The notes: generated from the letters alone by a model not told the origin. Positions 29,101 to 37,129 are shown, counted from the first letter of the stretch. The stretch: DNA of 64,000 bases from Lentisphaerae bacterium RIFOXYA12_64_32 (GCA_001803235.1 MHBL01000432.1:17399-81398), one strand, 5' to 3'. Numbers and translations: made by a program.

Positions 29101-30385
29101 CGACCGCAGCAGTTTCTTCCTGCTGCTTCGCGAGGCGCTTCTGCTCGGCGGCCGTCGCTTCGGTGCGCTTTGCTTCCTGCGCTCGGGCGGCCTCGGCAGC
29201 GGCCTCGGCTTCAGCGGCGCGCTTGCGGGCGGCGAGGATCTGGGCGGAATTGGCCTTGAGGGTGGCGGCGCGGGACTGGGTGGCGGCGACGGCCTTCTGT
29301 TCTGCGGCGAGTTCCTGCTGTGCCTGGGTCAGCTTCTCTTGTGCCTTCTGGACATCGGCGGCCTGGCTGGTGGCGTCGGACTCGGCACGCTTCAGTGCGG
29401 TGGCGGCGGCGCTGCGCGCCTTGGGGTCAACGGCGTTAACCAGCTCGCTGGAACGCTGACGGACGATGGCCTTGGTCTGCTCGGCGGCGGCCTGTTCTTT
29501 GTCGTAAGCTTTGCGCGCGGCGTCGGCATCCTCGCGGGCATCGGCGACTTTCTTTTCGGCCTTGGCGATTTCCTTGTCGGCATCCTTGGTTTCGGCAAGG
29601 AGCTTCTCTTCCTGTTCTTTCTTGCTGGCGGCTTCGGCCTTGGCTTTGGCTTCGGCGTCCTTCAGTGCCTTGGCGGCGCGTTCCTTCTCGGCGGCCAGCG
29701 CTTCGGTGCGCTTTGCTTCCTGCGCTCGGGCGGCTTTGGCAGCAGCTTCGGCGGCGTCGGCGCGTTTGGCTTCGTCAGCCTTGGCCTGCTTGGCGGCGTC
29801 GGCCAGCGCTTCGGTGCGCTTTGCTTCCTGCGCTCGGGCGGCTTTGGCGGCAGCCTCGGCCTGGGCCTTGGCGGCTTTGGCGGCGTCGGCAGCCTTGTCC
29901 TGCTGCGCGGCGGCGGCCTTGGCCTGGGCGCGGAGGGTGTCGACCTTGGCACGGGCCTGATCGGCTTGGGCTTGGAGCGTTCCGGCGCTGGTCTGGGCGG
30001 CGGCGGCAGTTGCCTGGGCCTTGGCGTTGTCAGCGGTTGCGGCCGCGAGTTGTTCGGTTGTCTTCTGGACAGATGTAGTCAGCTTGGGTTTGTCCTTGTC
30101 GGACGCTTTGGCGAGCTTGGCGCGTAGTGCGGCCAGGTCGTCCTGGAGGTCTTTGACGAGGTCCTGACTCTTGGCCTGCGCTTTCTGGGCTTTGGCAAGG
30201 CTGGCCTTGGCGTCCTTGAGTGACGCTTCAGTCTGCTTGGCCGCAGCGGCTGCTGCGTCGACGTCCTTTTCGGAGACGGACTGTGCCAGGACGGACAGGC
30301 TGAGTCCGAGGAGTCCTGCGGTGAGGACACGTGCAACGCGGCCGGGTCGGCTGGCAAGTGCATTGATCAAGCGGACTGTCGACAT
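26189..30385 (-). CDS. TpsB / FhaC-ShlB-type outer-membrane transporter with a very long N-terminal coiled-coil extension
   Basis: 1398 aa. Signal peptide (MSTVRLINALASRPGRVARVLTAGLLGLSLSVLAQ), ~780-aa Ala/Lys/Glu/Gln-rich helix, then POTRA-like segment (GYVFAKVVFPTRIWSYGIFLAKVDCGPLGTITVKGNRYYS), then barrel with a VRGYTESEAAGDQVIAATLELRTPLF motif and C-terminal aromatic end (LHLSLQLQF). SD AGGAGGACAACATG. Immediately upstream of and co-directional with the giant exoprotein. Confidence 0.9.
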   Translation of the reverse strand: MSTVRLINALASRPGRVARVLTAGLLGLSLSVLAQSVSEKDVDAAAAAAKQTEASLKDAKASLAKAQKAQAKSQDLVKDLQDDLAALRAKLAKASDKDKPKLTTSVQKTTEQLAAATADNAKAQATAAAAQTSAGTLQAQADQARAKVDTLRAQAKAAAAQQDKAADAAKAAKAQAEAAAKAARAQEAKRTEALADAAKQAKADEAKRADAAEAAAKAARAQEAKRTEALAAEKERAAKALKDAEAKAKAEAASKKEQEEKLLAETKDADKEIAKAEKKVADAREDADAARKAYDKEQAAAEQTKAIVRQRSSELVNAVDPKARSAAATALKRAESDATSQAADVQKAQEKLTQAQQELAAEQKAVAATQSRAATLKANSAQILAARKRAAEAEAAAEAARAQEAKRTEATAAEQKRLAKQQEETAAVAAKAKKEADAKAEAAAEAAAKAAKAEEAKRAEATAAEQKRLAKQQKEAEAKAKADAEAAAKAARAQEAKRTEALAAEQKRLAKQQKEAEAKAKADAEAAAKVAKAQEAKRTEAAAVAAPVVATAPALVAAAPAAQPAAVAAPVAKATETDAEAKKLAEQEKKLAEKRAKDAAQAQTRVQKAGEGDARARAKVALEQATRTEDEASLKARHATDMRQAQEDQMLAKIRPFTEARDAADNDMQRHKLAAEESRKQAEVAGQNRAKALEKIETTKKSEADTLSSALSETDSQKRATVLGQALQFVEERKKAESEATAFTTTEQQARNRITDELSAATAAQAELENATRKENLAKAAAETPELAAARKSEADALAVAKSATETRQQAEAEAAKYGIVIPRKAVRELAPGEVGPGNAGPWTVKEISDEPSLQGGQKLQTPDAVAGDVAAAGKRLTFDVPMISGDKEIVEKLPAWKEWADHVTFNPVSPEEINEFHGKLTKALQEEGYVFAKVVFPTRIWSYGIFLAKVDCGPLGTITVKGNRYYSAKQVISSLQHQDGDRFNYARIHGDLFDLNSQPDIAINTKLKPVMQDGRRVINAELEVDDSLPIHGAVEVSNTGTDATDDWRIRSTLQHLNLTKHYDVLTADWITTPDFTEINAWSGGYYLPLGDVYSLSLFGGYSTSSLEDVLPLLDIRGKGHFFGGQVTKTLTDTAKYRLQLSGGWIFQHSETEHELASMDLEDRKVDMSMPQVTLGYASKTFDKLGGRNFISNTIMGNFAGQFGSSESEVFNSESEAYADGDFAIDRVQIARLQRFFSGEDAPGKWSLFMKADGQFTSDTLPPDMRKAVGGANTVRGYTESEAAGDQVIAATLELRTPLFHNFIPGLKKSDEFLEANPEAWQRHRLQFIAFTDYAYTDINTPRAGETSGDTFMSGGVGLRMGLTKYSQARLDYGYPFEKTTENTPSSGRLHLSLQLQF
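28740..29860 (-). repeat. Near-identical DNA repeats encoding A(K)AARAQEAKRTEALA inside the TpsB coiled-coil
   Basis: Plus-strand text gcttcggtgcgctttgcttcctgcgctcgggcggc recurs, with small changes, near 28770, 28885, 29005, 29155, 29700 and 29810. Confidence 0.85.
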
Positions 30386-30690
30386 GTTGTCCTCCTAGTT
30401 CCCCGTGCCCCGCGGGGGCGACTCCAGAAGTGATACTCCGGATAGCCTTCGCAGACTCTTCTTTCCGACCCTTCCGTCCGAATTCACGAGTCGGAACTCG
30501 TGCACAAAGCACCTTCAATCACACGCCGACCGCCGGTGAAACCGGTCGTTCGGTGATGCGTCGGAGTCTTAATTTCCCTAATAGTTCTTCAGTGCTTACT
30601 ACGCGAATCGGCACTTTCCAGTCCGACTTCCCTGATAGCGACAGTCCCTTGGCGCCGCCATCTTCCGATCACGTAACAACGTCATTATAT
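30386..30690 (-). promoter_or_regulatory. 5' leader/intergenic region upstream of the TPS operon with perfect inverted repeats
   Basis: CACGAGT-CGGA-ACTCGTG at 30485-30502. On the minus strand, a second hairpin CGACCG...CGGTCG with internal CCGGTTTCACCGG within roughly 30525-30555. AT-rich stretch at 30675-30735. Confidence 0.4.
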
Positions 30691-30908
30691 CAGTCGCCGT
30701 TTCCATTGCAAGACGGTCGGAACAAAAAAGACTAGCGGAATAGAACATGGGGAAAAGGGCCAAGGCCGGACGTCGAAGGCCGCAAATAGTGGGGGGCGAG
30801 GCTCTTGACTGTTTGGGGGTAGAGGGCGGCCGCGCCCTCTTCCCAAATCGTCGCTCCACGGCCGCAAGGGCAGTGGCGGCGCGGAAGGAAGCGAGTTGCA
30901 GCCGGAAG

Positions 30909-30951
30909 TATGACCGGGGGGCCGGCGCCCGGGGGGCGCTGGGGCATTACG
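30909..30951 (+). repeat. Dispersed repeat family B, copy 1 (TATGACC...CCCGGGGGGCGCT...GCATTACG)
   Basis: tatgaccggggggccggcgcccggggggcgctggggcattacg; compare 61073-61114 and reverse complement of 52899-52941. Confidence 0.6.
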
Positions 30952-31021
30952 TGAATCGCGCTGCGTGCACTCGTCGATTGGCGGGCTATCTTATGGGTCT
31001 GCTTGTGACGCTTTTTCATTT

Positions 31022-31099
31022 CGGGGCGTAGCGCAGCCTGGTCAGCGCGACTGGTTTGGGACCAGTAGGTCGCGAGTTCAAATCTCGCCGCCCCGACCA
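31022..31099 (+). tRNA. tRNA-Pro(TGG), CCA end encoded
   Basis: Acceptor CGGGGCG/CGCCCCG, anticodon arm ACTGG-TTTGGGA-CCAGT (anticodon TGG), T arm GCGAG-TTCAAAT-CTCGC, terminal ACCA. Confidence 0.95.
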
Positions 31100-31164
31100 G
31101 AACTTTCCACGCGTGGATGCGGTGTCGTGGCGTTTTTCGCGACACGAGGGGCGCGCTCTTTTTT

Positions 31165-31398
31165 CGACCTGTGCAAGCACGTCCCCATGGAGGGCCTCCG
31201 CGTGGAGGCCGGGATATGCTCGCTTGTAGTGGGCTCGTAGCGCGCGGAACGAAGTGGAGCGCCAAGAGCCCATCCGGCGCGTGACGTTGGCAGCGGGGAT
31301 GGTGTCTTGCCCGGCGGACTGCCGCCGGGACTGCGACACCACTACGAACGGTGCCACGATGCCTGGCGACGCGAGGCCGAATGTGCTTGCACAGGTCG
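31165..31398 (+). repeat. Dispersed structured element A, copy 1 (MITE-like or structured RNA)
   Basis: Perfect 16-bp terminal inverted repeat CGACCTGTGCAAGCAC (31165-31180) / GTGCTTGCACAGGTCG (31383-31398). Flanked by T-tracts 31159-31164 and 31400-31406. Internal stems GGGCTC/GAGCCC and GGTGTC(TTG)CCCGGCGG-ACTG-CCGCCGGG(ACTGC)GACACC. No ORF with recognisable product. Confidence 0.75.
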
Positions 31399-31445
31399 CT
31401 TTTTTTGGGGGGGGGCGTGGCCGAGGTATATGCCGAATCCACAGA

Positions 31446-31464
31446 CCACGGGGCAAGCCCGTGG
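31446..31464 (+). repeat. Palindromic repeat family C (CCACGGGGCAAGCCCGTGG)
   Basis: 7-bp stem CCACGGG/CCCGTGG; one of about 15 copies in this window. Confidence 0.8.
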
Positions 31465-31506
31465 CAATGGCAAGCCCGTGGCGGGGGCGAACCCGTGGCG
31501 GGGGCC

Positions 31507-32379
31507 TCACACGGCGAGGCCGGCGGCTTTCATGGCGGCCTTGAGCACCTCGCGGGCGGCAGGACTGATGGGGCAGAGGGGAAGGCGATACTCTTCGGCG
31601 ATCTTGCCGAGCATGGCCAGGGCCGCCTTGACCGGGACGGGATTGGTCTCGACAAACAGGTCACGGAACAGCGGATAGAGGCGGTAGTGGAGGTCGCGCG
31701 CCTCCTCCCAGTTGTCCTCGAGAGCGGCATGCACCATGTTGGTCACATCCGCGGGGACGACGTTGGAGGCCACACTGATGACGCCGGTGGCCCCCAGAGA
31801 CATCATGGGCAGTGTGAGGGAATCGTCGCCACAGAGGACGGTGATGCCGCAACCGCTGAGGATCTGGCTGACGCGGTCCGCACTGCCGCCGGCTTCCTTG
31901 ATGGCGACGATGAGCGGGTGCTGGGCCAGACGATGGACGGTCTGGATGTCGATTTCCTTGCCGGTGCGCGAGGGCACGTTGTAGAGAACGACGGGTAACC
32001 CGCCCTCGTCCGCCACAGCGGCGAAATGCCGGTAAAGCCCTTCTGCGGTGGGCTTGTTGTAGTACGGCGTGACCTGCAGGGTGGCATCGGCCCCGACGGA
32101 GGCGGCGTGACGCGTAAGCCGCACCGCCTCGGCGGTGCAGTTGGCGCCGGTACCCGCAATGACCTGACAGCGGCCCGCGACGGTTTCGACGGTGAACCGG
32201 ACGACGTCCTGGTGCTCCTCGAAATCGAGCGTGGGCGACTCGCCGGTGGTGCCGACCGGGACGAGTCCGTCTATGCCGGCGGTGATCTGCTCCTCGATCA
32301 GACGGCCCAGGGCTTCGAGATCGACCTTTCCGTTCCGGAACGGGGTGACCAGCGCGGTGTAACAGCCTTGCAGTTCCAT
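31507..32379 (-). CDS. dapA: 4-hydroxy-tetrahydrodipicolinate synthase
   Basis: MELQGCYTALVTPFRNGKVDLEALGRLIEEQITAGIDGLVPVGTTGESPTL...YYNKPTAEGLYRHFAAVAD..LPVVLYNVPSRTG: canonical DapA motifs; SD AGGAA upstream of ATG 32379. The track start (32448) is probably too far upstream. Confidence 0.95.
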   Translation of the reverse strand: MELQGCYTALVTPFRNGKVDLEALGRLIEEQITAGIDGLVPVGTTGESPTLDFEEHQDVVRFTVETVAGRCQVIAGTGANCTAEAVRLTRHAASVGADATLQVTPYYNKPTAEGLYRHFAAVADEGGLPVVLYNVPSRTGKEIDIQTVHRLAQHPLIVAIKEAGGSADRVSQILSGCGITVLCGDDSLTLPMMSLGATGVISVASNVVPADVTNMVHAALEDNWEEARDLHYRLYPLFRDLFVETNPVPVKAALAMLGKIAEEYRLPLCPISPAAREVLKAAMKAAGLAV

Positions 32380-32512
32380 GCGTGAGTTCCTGGGGGCGAC
32401 AGGGTTCGGGGTTCGGGGTGAAGTACCCAACGGACTAAACGGACCCAACAGACGAACGAGATAAAGCTACCGCGGGAGGCGGAAAGGTCAAGCGGGCGGG
32501 GCGCGGAGCAGG

Positions 32513-32582
32513 GAGGCGTGAGGCGTGAGGCGTGAGGCGTGAGGCGTGAGGCGTGAGGCGTGAGGCGTGAGGCGTGAGGCGT
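32513..32582 (+). repeat. Perfect 7-bp tandem repeat (GAGGCGT)x10
   Basis: Counted directly: ten consecutive GAGGCGT units from 32513, followed by a diverged GAGGCGG. Confidence 0.97.
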
Positions 32583-32642
32583 GAGGCGGGACGCGATCGG
32601 GGACTGGGGAGGTGATGACGTGCGCCGGACACGGGGCTGGGA

Positions 32643-32661
32643 CCACGGGGCGAGCCCGTGG
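32643..32661 (+). repeat. Palindromic repeat family C variant (CCACGGGGCGAGCCCGTGG)
   Basis: Direct match; embedded in a longer repeat shared with 50745-50930. Confidence 0.8.
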
Positions 32662-32717
32662 CAGGAGGGGCAATACCGATGCACCTATGCTGGGCGGGAC
32701 CCCGCCCCCGCCTCCCC

Positions 32718-33521
32718 TCACCCGCCCCGGCCGAGTTCGATGGAGCGGCGTTTGGCGGCGCGGACGGCGTCGCGGATGAGCGTGCGGAAGTGCGCCTGAT
32801 TGAGCACGGCCAGGGCGGCGGCGGTCGTGCCGCCGGGCGATGTGACGGCGGTGCGGAGTTCGTCGGGGGTTCCGAGCCGGGCCTGGACCATGGCGGCGGC
32901 GCCAGCGACGGTCTGGGCGGTCAGTTCCAGGGCGATGTCGGGAGGCAGTCCGGCGTCCACGCCGGCATCGGTCAGGGCCTGAATCATCTCGAAGATGTAG
33001 GCTGGGCCGCTACCGCTCAATGCGGTTACGGCATCCAATTGGTTTTCAGCGAGTTCGAACACAATTCCCGCAGCGCCGAGCAGTCGCCGCGCCAAATCGC
33101 GGTCGGATTCAGTGGTTTTGGCGCCACAGCAGAAGACGCTGGCGCCCTTGCCGACCATGAGCGGGGTGTTGGGCATGACGCGTACGAGGCGCTCGGTCTG
33201 GACCCAGGCGGCGAGGCGCGCGAGCGGAATGCCGGCTGCGATCGAGATGATGAGTTTGCCGGCGCAGAGCGGCGCCAGTGGCCGGCACACGGCCTCCGCA
33301 GCCTGTGGTTTGACGGCCAGGATGACGGCGTCACAGGCGGCGACGACGTCGGTCGCGGCCTCGACACAGCGCACTCCGGTGGCGGCGGTGAACCCGGCGC
33401 GGGCCTGGGGGAGGACCTCGGCGGCCAGCATCTGCGCGGGCGTGAGGACCGCTTTCTCGATGAGGCCTTTGGCCATGGCGGTGGCCATTTTCCCGGCACC
33501 GATGAATCCGAGGGGTGTCAT
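32718..33521 (-). CDS. proC: Pyrroline-5-carboxylate reductase
   Basis: MTPLGFIGAGKMATAMAKGLIEK...VRVMPNTPLMVGKGAS...ALSGSGPAYIFEMIQALTDAGVDAGLPPDIALELTAQTVAGAAAM; SD GGAGGA before ATG 33521. Confidence 0.95.
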   Translation of the reverse strand: MTPLGFIGAGKMATAMAKGLIEKAVLTPAQMLAAEVLPQARAGFTAATGVRCVEAATDVVAACDAVILAVKPQAAEAVCRPLAPLCAGKLIISIAAGIPLARLAAWVQTERLVRVMPNTPLMVGKGASVFCCGAKTTESDRDLARRLLGAAGIVFELAENQLDAVTALSGSGPAYIFEMIQALTDAGVDAGLPPDIALELTAQTVAGAAAMVQARLGTPDELRTAVTSPGGTTAAALAVLNQAHFRTLIRDAVRAAKRRSIELGRGG

Positions 33522-33926
33522 GCGTCGGTCCTCCGTGGTGCGATCCGCGATTTTCGTGGTTCTTCGTTCTGTGCAATGGGCGCCTGGCAGGGCGTGCGCG
33601 GGTGGAGCCTGGCCTTTCGCGGGTTCACTCCAAAGCTGGGGTGCCGTGAGCCGCCCGGTGACGTTGCTGTTCCCGGTCTGCGGGCGGCCTTTTATGGCGG
33701 CCCGCCCGCAGGCCGGGAGAAATGGCGTGGTTTTTCGTCTCGTTTGGCCGAATCGATCTCCTTCACCGCCACCGTGAGGCCGGCGTCGGTGAGAAACAGT
33801 GGCGGTTGGCACGGAACTCCACGATCTTGCTAACGTATCGGAAATGCTACACATGTTACTGTGCTGCATGGACTATGGACAATGGACAATGGACCCCCGT
33901 TGCGCGTAGCGCTAAGTTCGTCAGGA

Positions 33927-34008
33927 CCACGGGGCAAGCCCGTGGCATGCGCAACCTGCCGACGACGCCTCTTGGACACGACTTCCACACCACGGGGCAA
34001 GCCCGTGG
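33927..34008 (+). repeat. Tandem pair of family C palindromes (33927-33945 and 33990-34008)
   Basis: Two CCACGGGGCAAGCCCGTGG copies each followed by catgcgcaacctgccgacgacgcctc; 63-bp period. Confidence 0.85.
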
Positions 34009-34066
34009 CATGCGCAACCTGCCGACGACGCCTCCAATGACGGCGGCACTCCTCCCGTTTCTTGGC

Positions 34067-35170
34067 CTATTCCTCGCCGGGCGGTGCGGGGTCCGCAGCG
34101 GCGGCGCTGTCGGCGGCGACAGGGGATGGCTTGGCGGCGACGGCCACGCCCTCGGCGCTGACTTTTTCGCGGATTCGCGCCAGGAGCCGTTGCGCCATGC
34201 CCTCGTCGTCTTCGATGGCTTTCTTGACCTGCTCACGGCCTTGTCCGATCTGCTGGTCCTCGAACGAGAACCAGGAACCGCGCTTCTCGATGACCTTGAT
34301 GTCGATGGCCACATCGAGGATGGACCCGGACCTGGAGATGCCACCGGCGTACATGATGTCGAACTCAGCCTCGCGGAAGGGCGGGGCGAGCTTGTTCTTG
34401 ACGACCTTGACTTTGGTGCGGTTGCCCAAGGCTTCGCCGGACGGCGCTTTGATGGTGGCGATGCGGCGGATTTCCAAGCGCACGGAGGCGTAGAATTTCA
34501 GGGCACGGCCGCCGGTGGTGGTTTCCGGGTTGCCGAACATGACGCCGATCTTCTCGCGGATCTGGTTGGTGAAGATGACGCTGGTGCGGCTCTTGGCAAT
34601 GGCGCCGGTGAGTTTGCGCAGCGCCTGGGACATGAGTCGGGCCTGGAGTCCGACGTGGGAATCGCCCATCTGGCCCTCGATTTCGGCGCGCGGCACGAGT
34701 GCGGCGACGGAATCGATGACGAGGACGTCAATGGAATTGCTGCGGACGAGGGTTTCGGCAATGTTCAGGGCATCCTCGCCGCAGTCCGGTTGCGAGACGA
34801 GCAGGTCGACGGTGTTGACGCCGATGATACCGGCATAGGTGGGATCCAGGGCGTGTTCCGTATCGATATAGGCGGCGAGGCCGCCGGCCTTTTGTGCGTT
34901 GGCGACGACGTGCAGGCAGAGGGTGGTCTTGCCCGAGGATTCGGGGCCGTAGATTTCGATTACGCGCCCGCGCGGGAGGCCGCCGATGCCCAAGGCAATG
35001 TCGAGAGACAACGCGCCGGTGCTGATGGTGGGCACGTCCTCGTGGGCCCGGTCGCCGAGACGCATGATGGCGCCGCGCCCGAATTCCTTTTCGATCTGAC
35101 CAACGGCCAGTTGAAGATTGCGCTCGCGCGCCGTTGCCGCCGCTTTGGTTTCATCCGGTTTTGTTGCCAT
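34067..35170 (-). CDS. recA: Recombinase A
   Basis: [40 protein letters not shown]...[42 protein letters not shown]...; the track start at 35815 is an upstream extension. Confidence 0.98.
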   Translation of the reverse strand: MATKPDETKAAATARERNLQLAVGQIEKEFGRGAIMRLGDRAHEDVPTISTGALSLDIALGIGGLPRGRVIEIYGPESSGKTTLCLHVVANAQKAGGLAAYIDTEHALDPTYAGIIGVNTVDLLVSQPDCGEDALNIAETLVRSNSIDVLVIDSVAALVPRAEIEGQMGDSHVGLQARLMSQALRKLTGAIAKSRTSVIFTNQIREKIGVMFGNPETTTGGRALKFYASVRLEIRRIATIKAPSGEALGNRTKVKVVKNKLAPPFREAEFDIMYAGGISRSGSILDVAIDIKVIEKRGSWFSFEDQQIGQGREQVKKAIEDDEGMAQRLLARIREKVSAEGVAVAAKPSPVAADSAAAADPAPPGEE

Positions 35171-35226
35171 CCCGCCTCTCCTTGTTGTTTGGTACGGTGG
35201 TGTTCGGGTCGCTTGGTTTGAGATAT

Positions 35227-35254
35227 AACATACGTTTATTAGTAATATTGTCAA
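35227..35254 (-). promoter_or_regulatory. Candidate recA promoter (TTGACA-16-TATGTT)
   Basis: Minus strand TTGACA (35254-35249), 16-nt spacer, TATGTT (35232-35227), ~57 nt upstream of the recA ATG. Confidence 0.5.
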
Positions 35255-35357
35255 ATCGTTGAGAAGAGGGATTCGAGATAATCGAGATATTCGAGAGCAT
35301 CGGGGAAACGGACACAACGGACACAACGGACACAACGGACCAAAAGGACTCAACGGG

Positions 35358-36590
35358 CTAGGGGTAATGTAGCAGGTCAAAGCGCAACTGGTTGAGTGCG
35401 GCGGCGGCGGCGCGTTGTCGAACCGTCTCGCGACTGCCAGGGAAGAGGTGCCGCTGGACTCGGCGGTGTTCGCGGACGCCGGTGCCGATGAAGACGAGCC
35501 CGACGGGTTTTTCCGCACTGCCGCCGTCGGGTCCTGCGATGCCGGTGATGGCGATAGCGGCATCCACATCGGGCCGAGACAGCAGGCCGTCGAGCATTTC
35601 CGCGGCGGTGGCGGCACTGACGGCCCCGTGCTGGGCGAGTGTTTCGGGGCGCACGCTGAGGAGCGCGGTTTTCCACTCGTTCGCGTAGGTGACCAGAGCA
35701 CCGCGGAAGAAGTCGGAGGCGCCGGGCCGGTCGGTGAGCAGGGCGCCGAGGGCGCCGCCGGTACACGACTCGGCGGTGGCCAGCGACCAACGTCGCTCGC
35801 GGAGCAGGTTGCCAACGGCCTCGACCATGCCGCTGCAGCCGGGCGGGAGGGCGGCTTCGCCCAGTTCGTTGCGCACCTGCCGCTCGGCGTCCGCCAATGA
35901 TGCGATGGCGACGGGTGGGGCGGTCAGATGCACTTCGACAAGGCCGGGGCGGGCGCAGTAGGCCGGGGTCACGCCGGGACACGCGGCGACGATCCGGTCC
36001 ACGGCGTCGGCGACGGTCGGTTCGGGGACGCCGCAGACACGGATTGAGGCGCTGCAGAGTTCGGGCGGCCAGCCTTGGCGCAGCAACGGGAGCACGGCGT
36101 CGACAAACATGGGTTTGAGTTCGACCGGGGGGCCGGGCAGCATGACGACAGCCCTGCCGGCGCCGGCAGGGCACCAGAGCCCGGGGGCGGTGCCGTTGGG
36201 GTTGGGCAGTACGGTGGCGCCGGCGGGGACCATGGCCTGGACGCGTGCGGACTGGGGGGTGACTCGGGCGCCGCGCTTCCGCAGGTACGCCTCGATGGTG
36301 GCGAGGACGGTCGCGTCGAGGTGCAGTTTCACGCCCAGGACGTCAGCCACGACGTCGCGGGTGAGGTCGTCCGAGGTGGGGCCCAGGCCGCCAATGGTGA
36401 TGACGAGGTCGGCGTGCTGCAGTTCTTCGCGCACGGCCGCGCCGATCGCGGCGGCGCCGTCGGGGACGCAGACCTCGCGGCGCAGTGCGTAGCCATCACG
36501 GCGCAAGACCTCGCCGATGAAGGCAAGGTTGGTGTTCAGGGTGCCACCGTTCAGCAGTTCGGTACCGGTGCAGATGAGGTGGATGTTCAT
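35358..36590 (-). CDS. cinA: CinA-family protein (competence/damage-inducible, C-terminal NMN deamidase-like)
   Basis: [34 protein letters not shown]...[15 protein letters not shown]...[13 protein letters not shown]...[37 protein letters not shown]...[22 protein letters not shown]. Confidence 0.95.
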   Translation of the reverse strand: MNIHLICTGTELLNGGTLNTNLAFIGEVLRRDGYALRREVCVPDGAAAIGAAVREELQHADLVITIGGLGPTSDDLTRDVVADVLGVKLHLDATVLATIEAYLRKRGARVTPQSARVQAMVPAGATVLPNPNGTAPGLWCPAGAGRAVVMLPGPPVELKPMFVDAVLPLLRQGWPPELCSASIRVCGVPEPTVADAVDRIVAACPGVTPAYCARPGLVEVHLTAPPVAIASLADAERQVRNELGEAALPPGCSGMVEAVGNLLRERRWSLATAESCTGGALGALLTDRPGASDFFRGALVTYANEWKTALLSVRPETLAQHGAVSAATAAEMLDGLLSRPDVDAAIAITGIAGPDGGSAEKPVGLVFIGTGVREHRRVQRHLFPGSRETVRQRAAAAALNQLRFDLLHYP

Positions 36591-36626
36591 GGGGAGGTTC
36601 GGGGGTTCAGGGGTTCAGGGGGGGGG
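36591..36626 (+). repeat. G-quadruplex-prone G-tract array directly abutting the cinA start codon
   Basis: ggggaggttcgggggttcaggggttcaggggggggg begins right next to the cinA start (36590). Confidence 0.7.
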
Positions 36627-36744
36627 ACGGACCAAACGGACCAAAACGGACCAAACGGACCGGACGGACGGATTGGATGTGGCGGGTTGTGTTCGGCTGC
36701 CGTCGCGTTGTGGCTGGGTATGATGGTGGTCGATCTCTGAACGT

Positions 36745-37028
36745 CCACGGGGCAAGCCCGTGGCAGGGGGGGACGTGCGGGTACGAATGTCGAGGGGCAT
36801 GTGGCGCCAGTCCACGATGTCCGACACGGAGACCACGGGGCAAGCCCGTGGCAGGGGGGGACGTGCGGGTACGAATGTCGAGGGGCATGTGGCGCCAGTC
36901 CACGATGTCCCGGTACGGGGACCACGGGGCAAGCCCGTGGCAGGGGGGGGGCGGCGGATGCGAATGCCAGGATGTGCGCAGCGGCAGCCTGCGACGGGCG
37001 GCGCGACACCCACGGGGCAAGCCGGTGG
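36745..37028 (+). repeat. Tandem array of ~88-bp units built on family C palindromes (four copies: 36745, 36833, 36922, 37010)
   Basis: CCACGGGGCAAGCCCGTGG plus gcaggggggg acgtgcgggtacgaatgtcgaggggcatgtggcgccagtccacgatgtcc repeated with 88/89-bp spacing; the last unit diverged (CCACGGGGCAAGCCGGTGG). Confidence 0.85.
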
Positions 37029-37129
37029 CGATTGCCGGACCTTTCCTTGCGGGGACTGTTTTTTCGGGCTAAATCCATACATATATTAGTATATTGCAAA
37101 TAAAACTTCGGAATGGTCGTTTCGGCGCG

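Noticed and set aside
25997-30127. Plus-strand ORFs of 610 and 722 aa (Gly/Leu/Phe-rich)
   Set aside because: Antisense to tpsB; a by-product of the Ala/Lys/Glu repeat codons.
30386-30690. c-di-GMP (GEMM) riboswitch upstream of the exoprotein operon
   Set aside because: Considered because adhesins are often c-di-GMP controlled, but the conserved GEMM sequence elements are not seen; only generic hairpins remain.
31106-31164. Rho-independent terminator after the tRNA (GTGTCG..CGACAC and T-runs)
   Set aside because: The stem is short and bulged, and the T-run is better explained as the flank of element A; not confident enough to annotate.
31016-31510. Overlapping ORFs around tRNA-Pro and element A (e.g. 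30732-31442, 31307-31678)
   Set aside because: They run across the tRNA and the palindromic element in several frames and encode no coherent protein.
34067-35815. 582-aa version of RecA starting at 35815
   Set aside because: The first ~215 residues are low-complexity read-through of intergenic DNA and antisense cinA; RecA homology and a good start begin at 35170.
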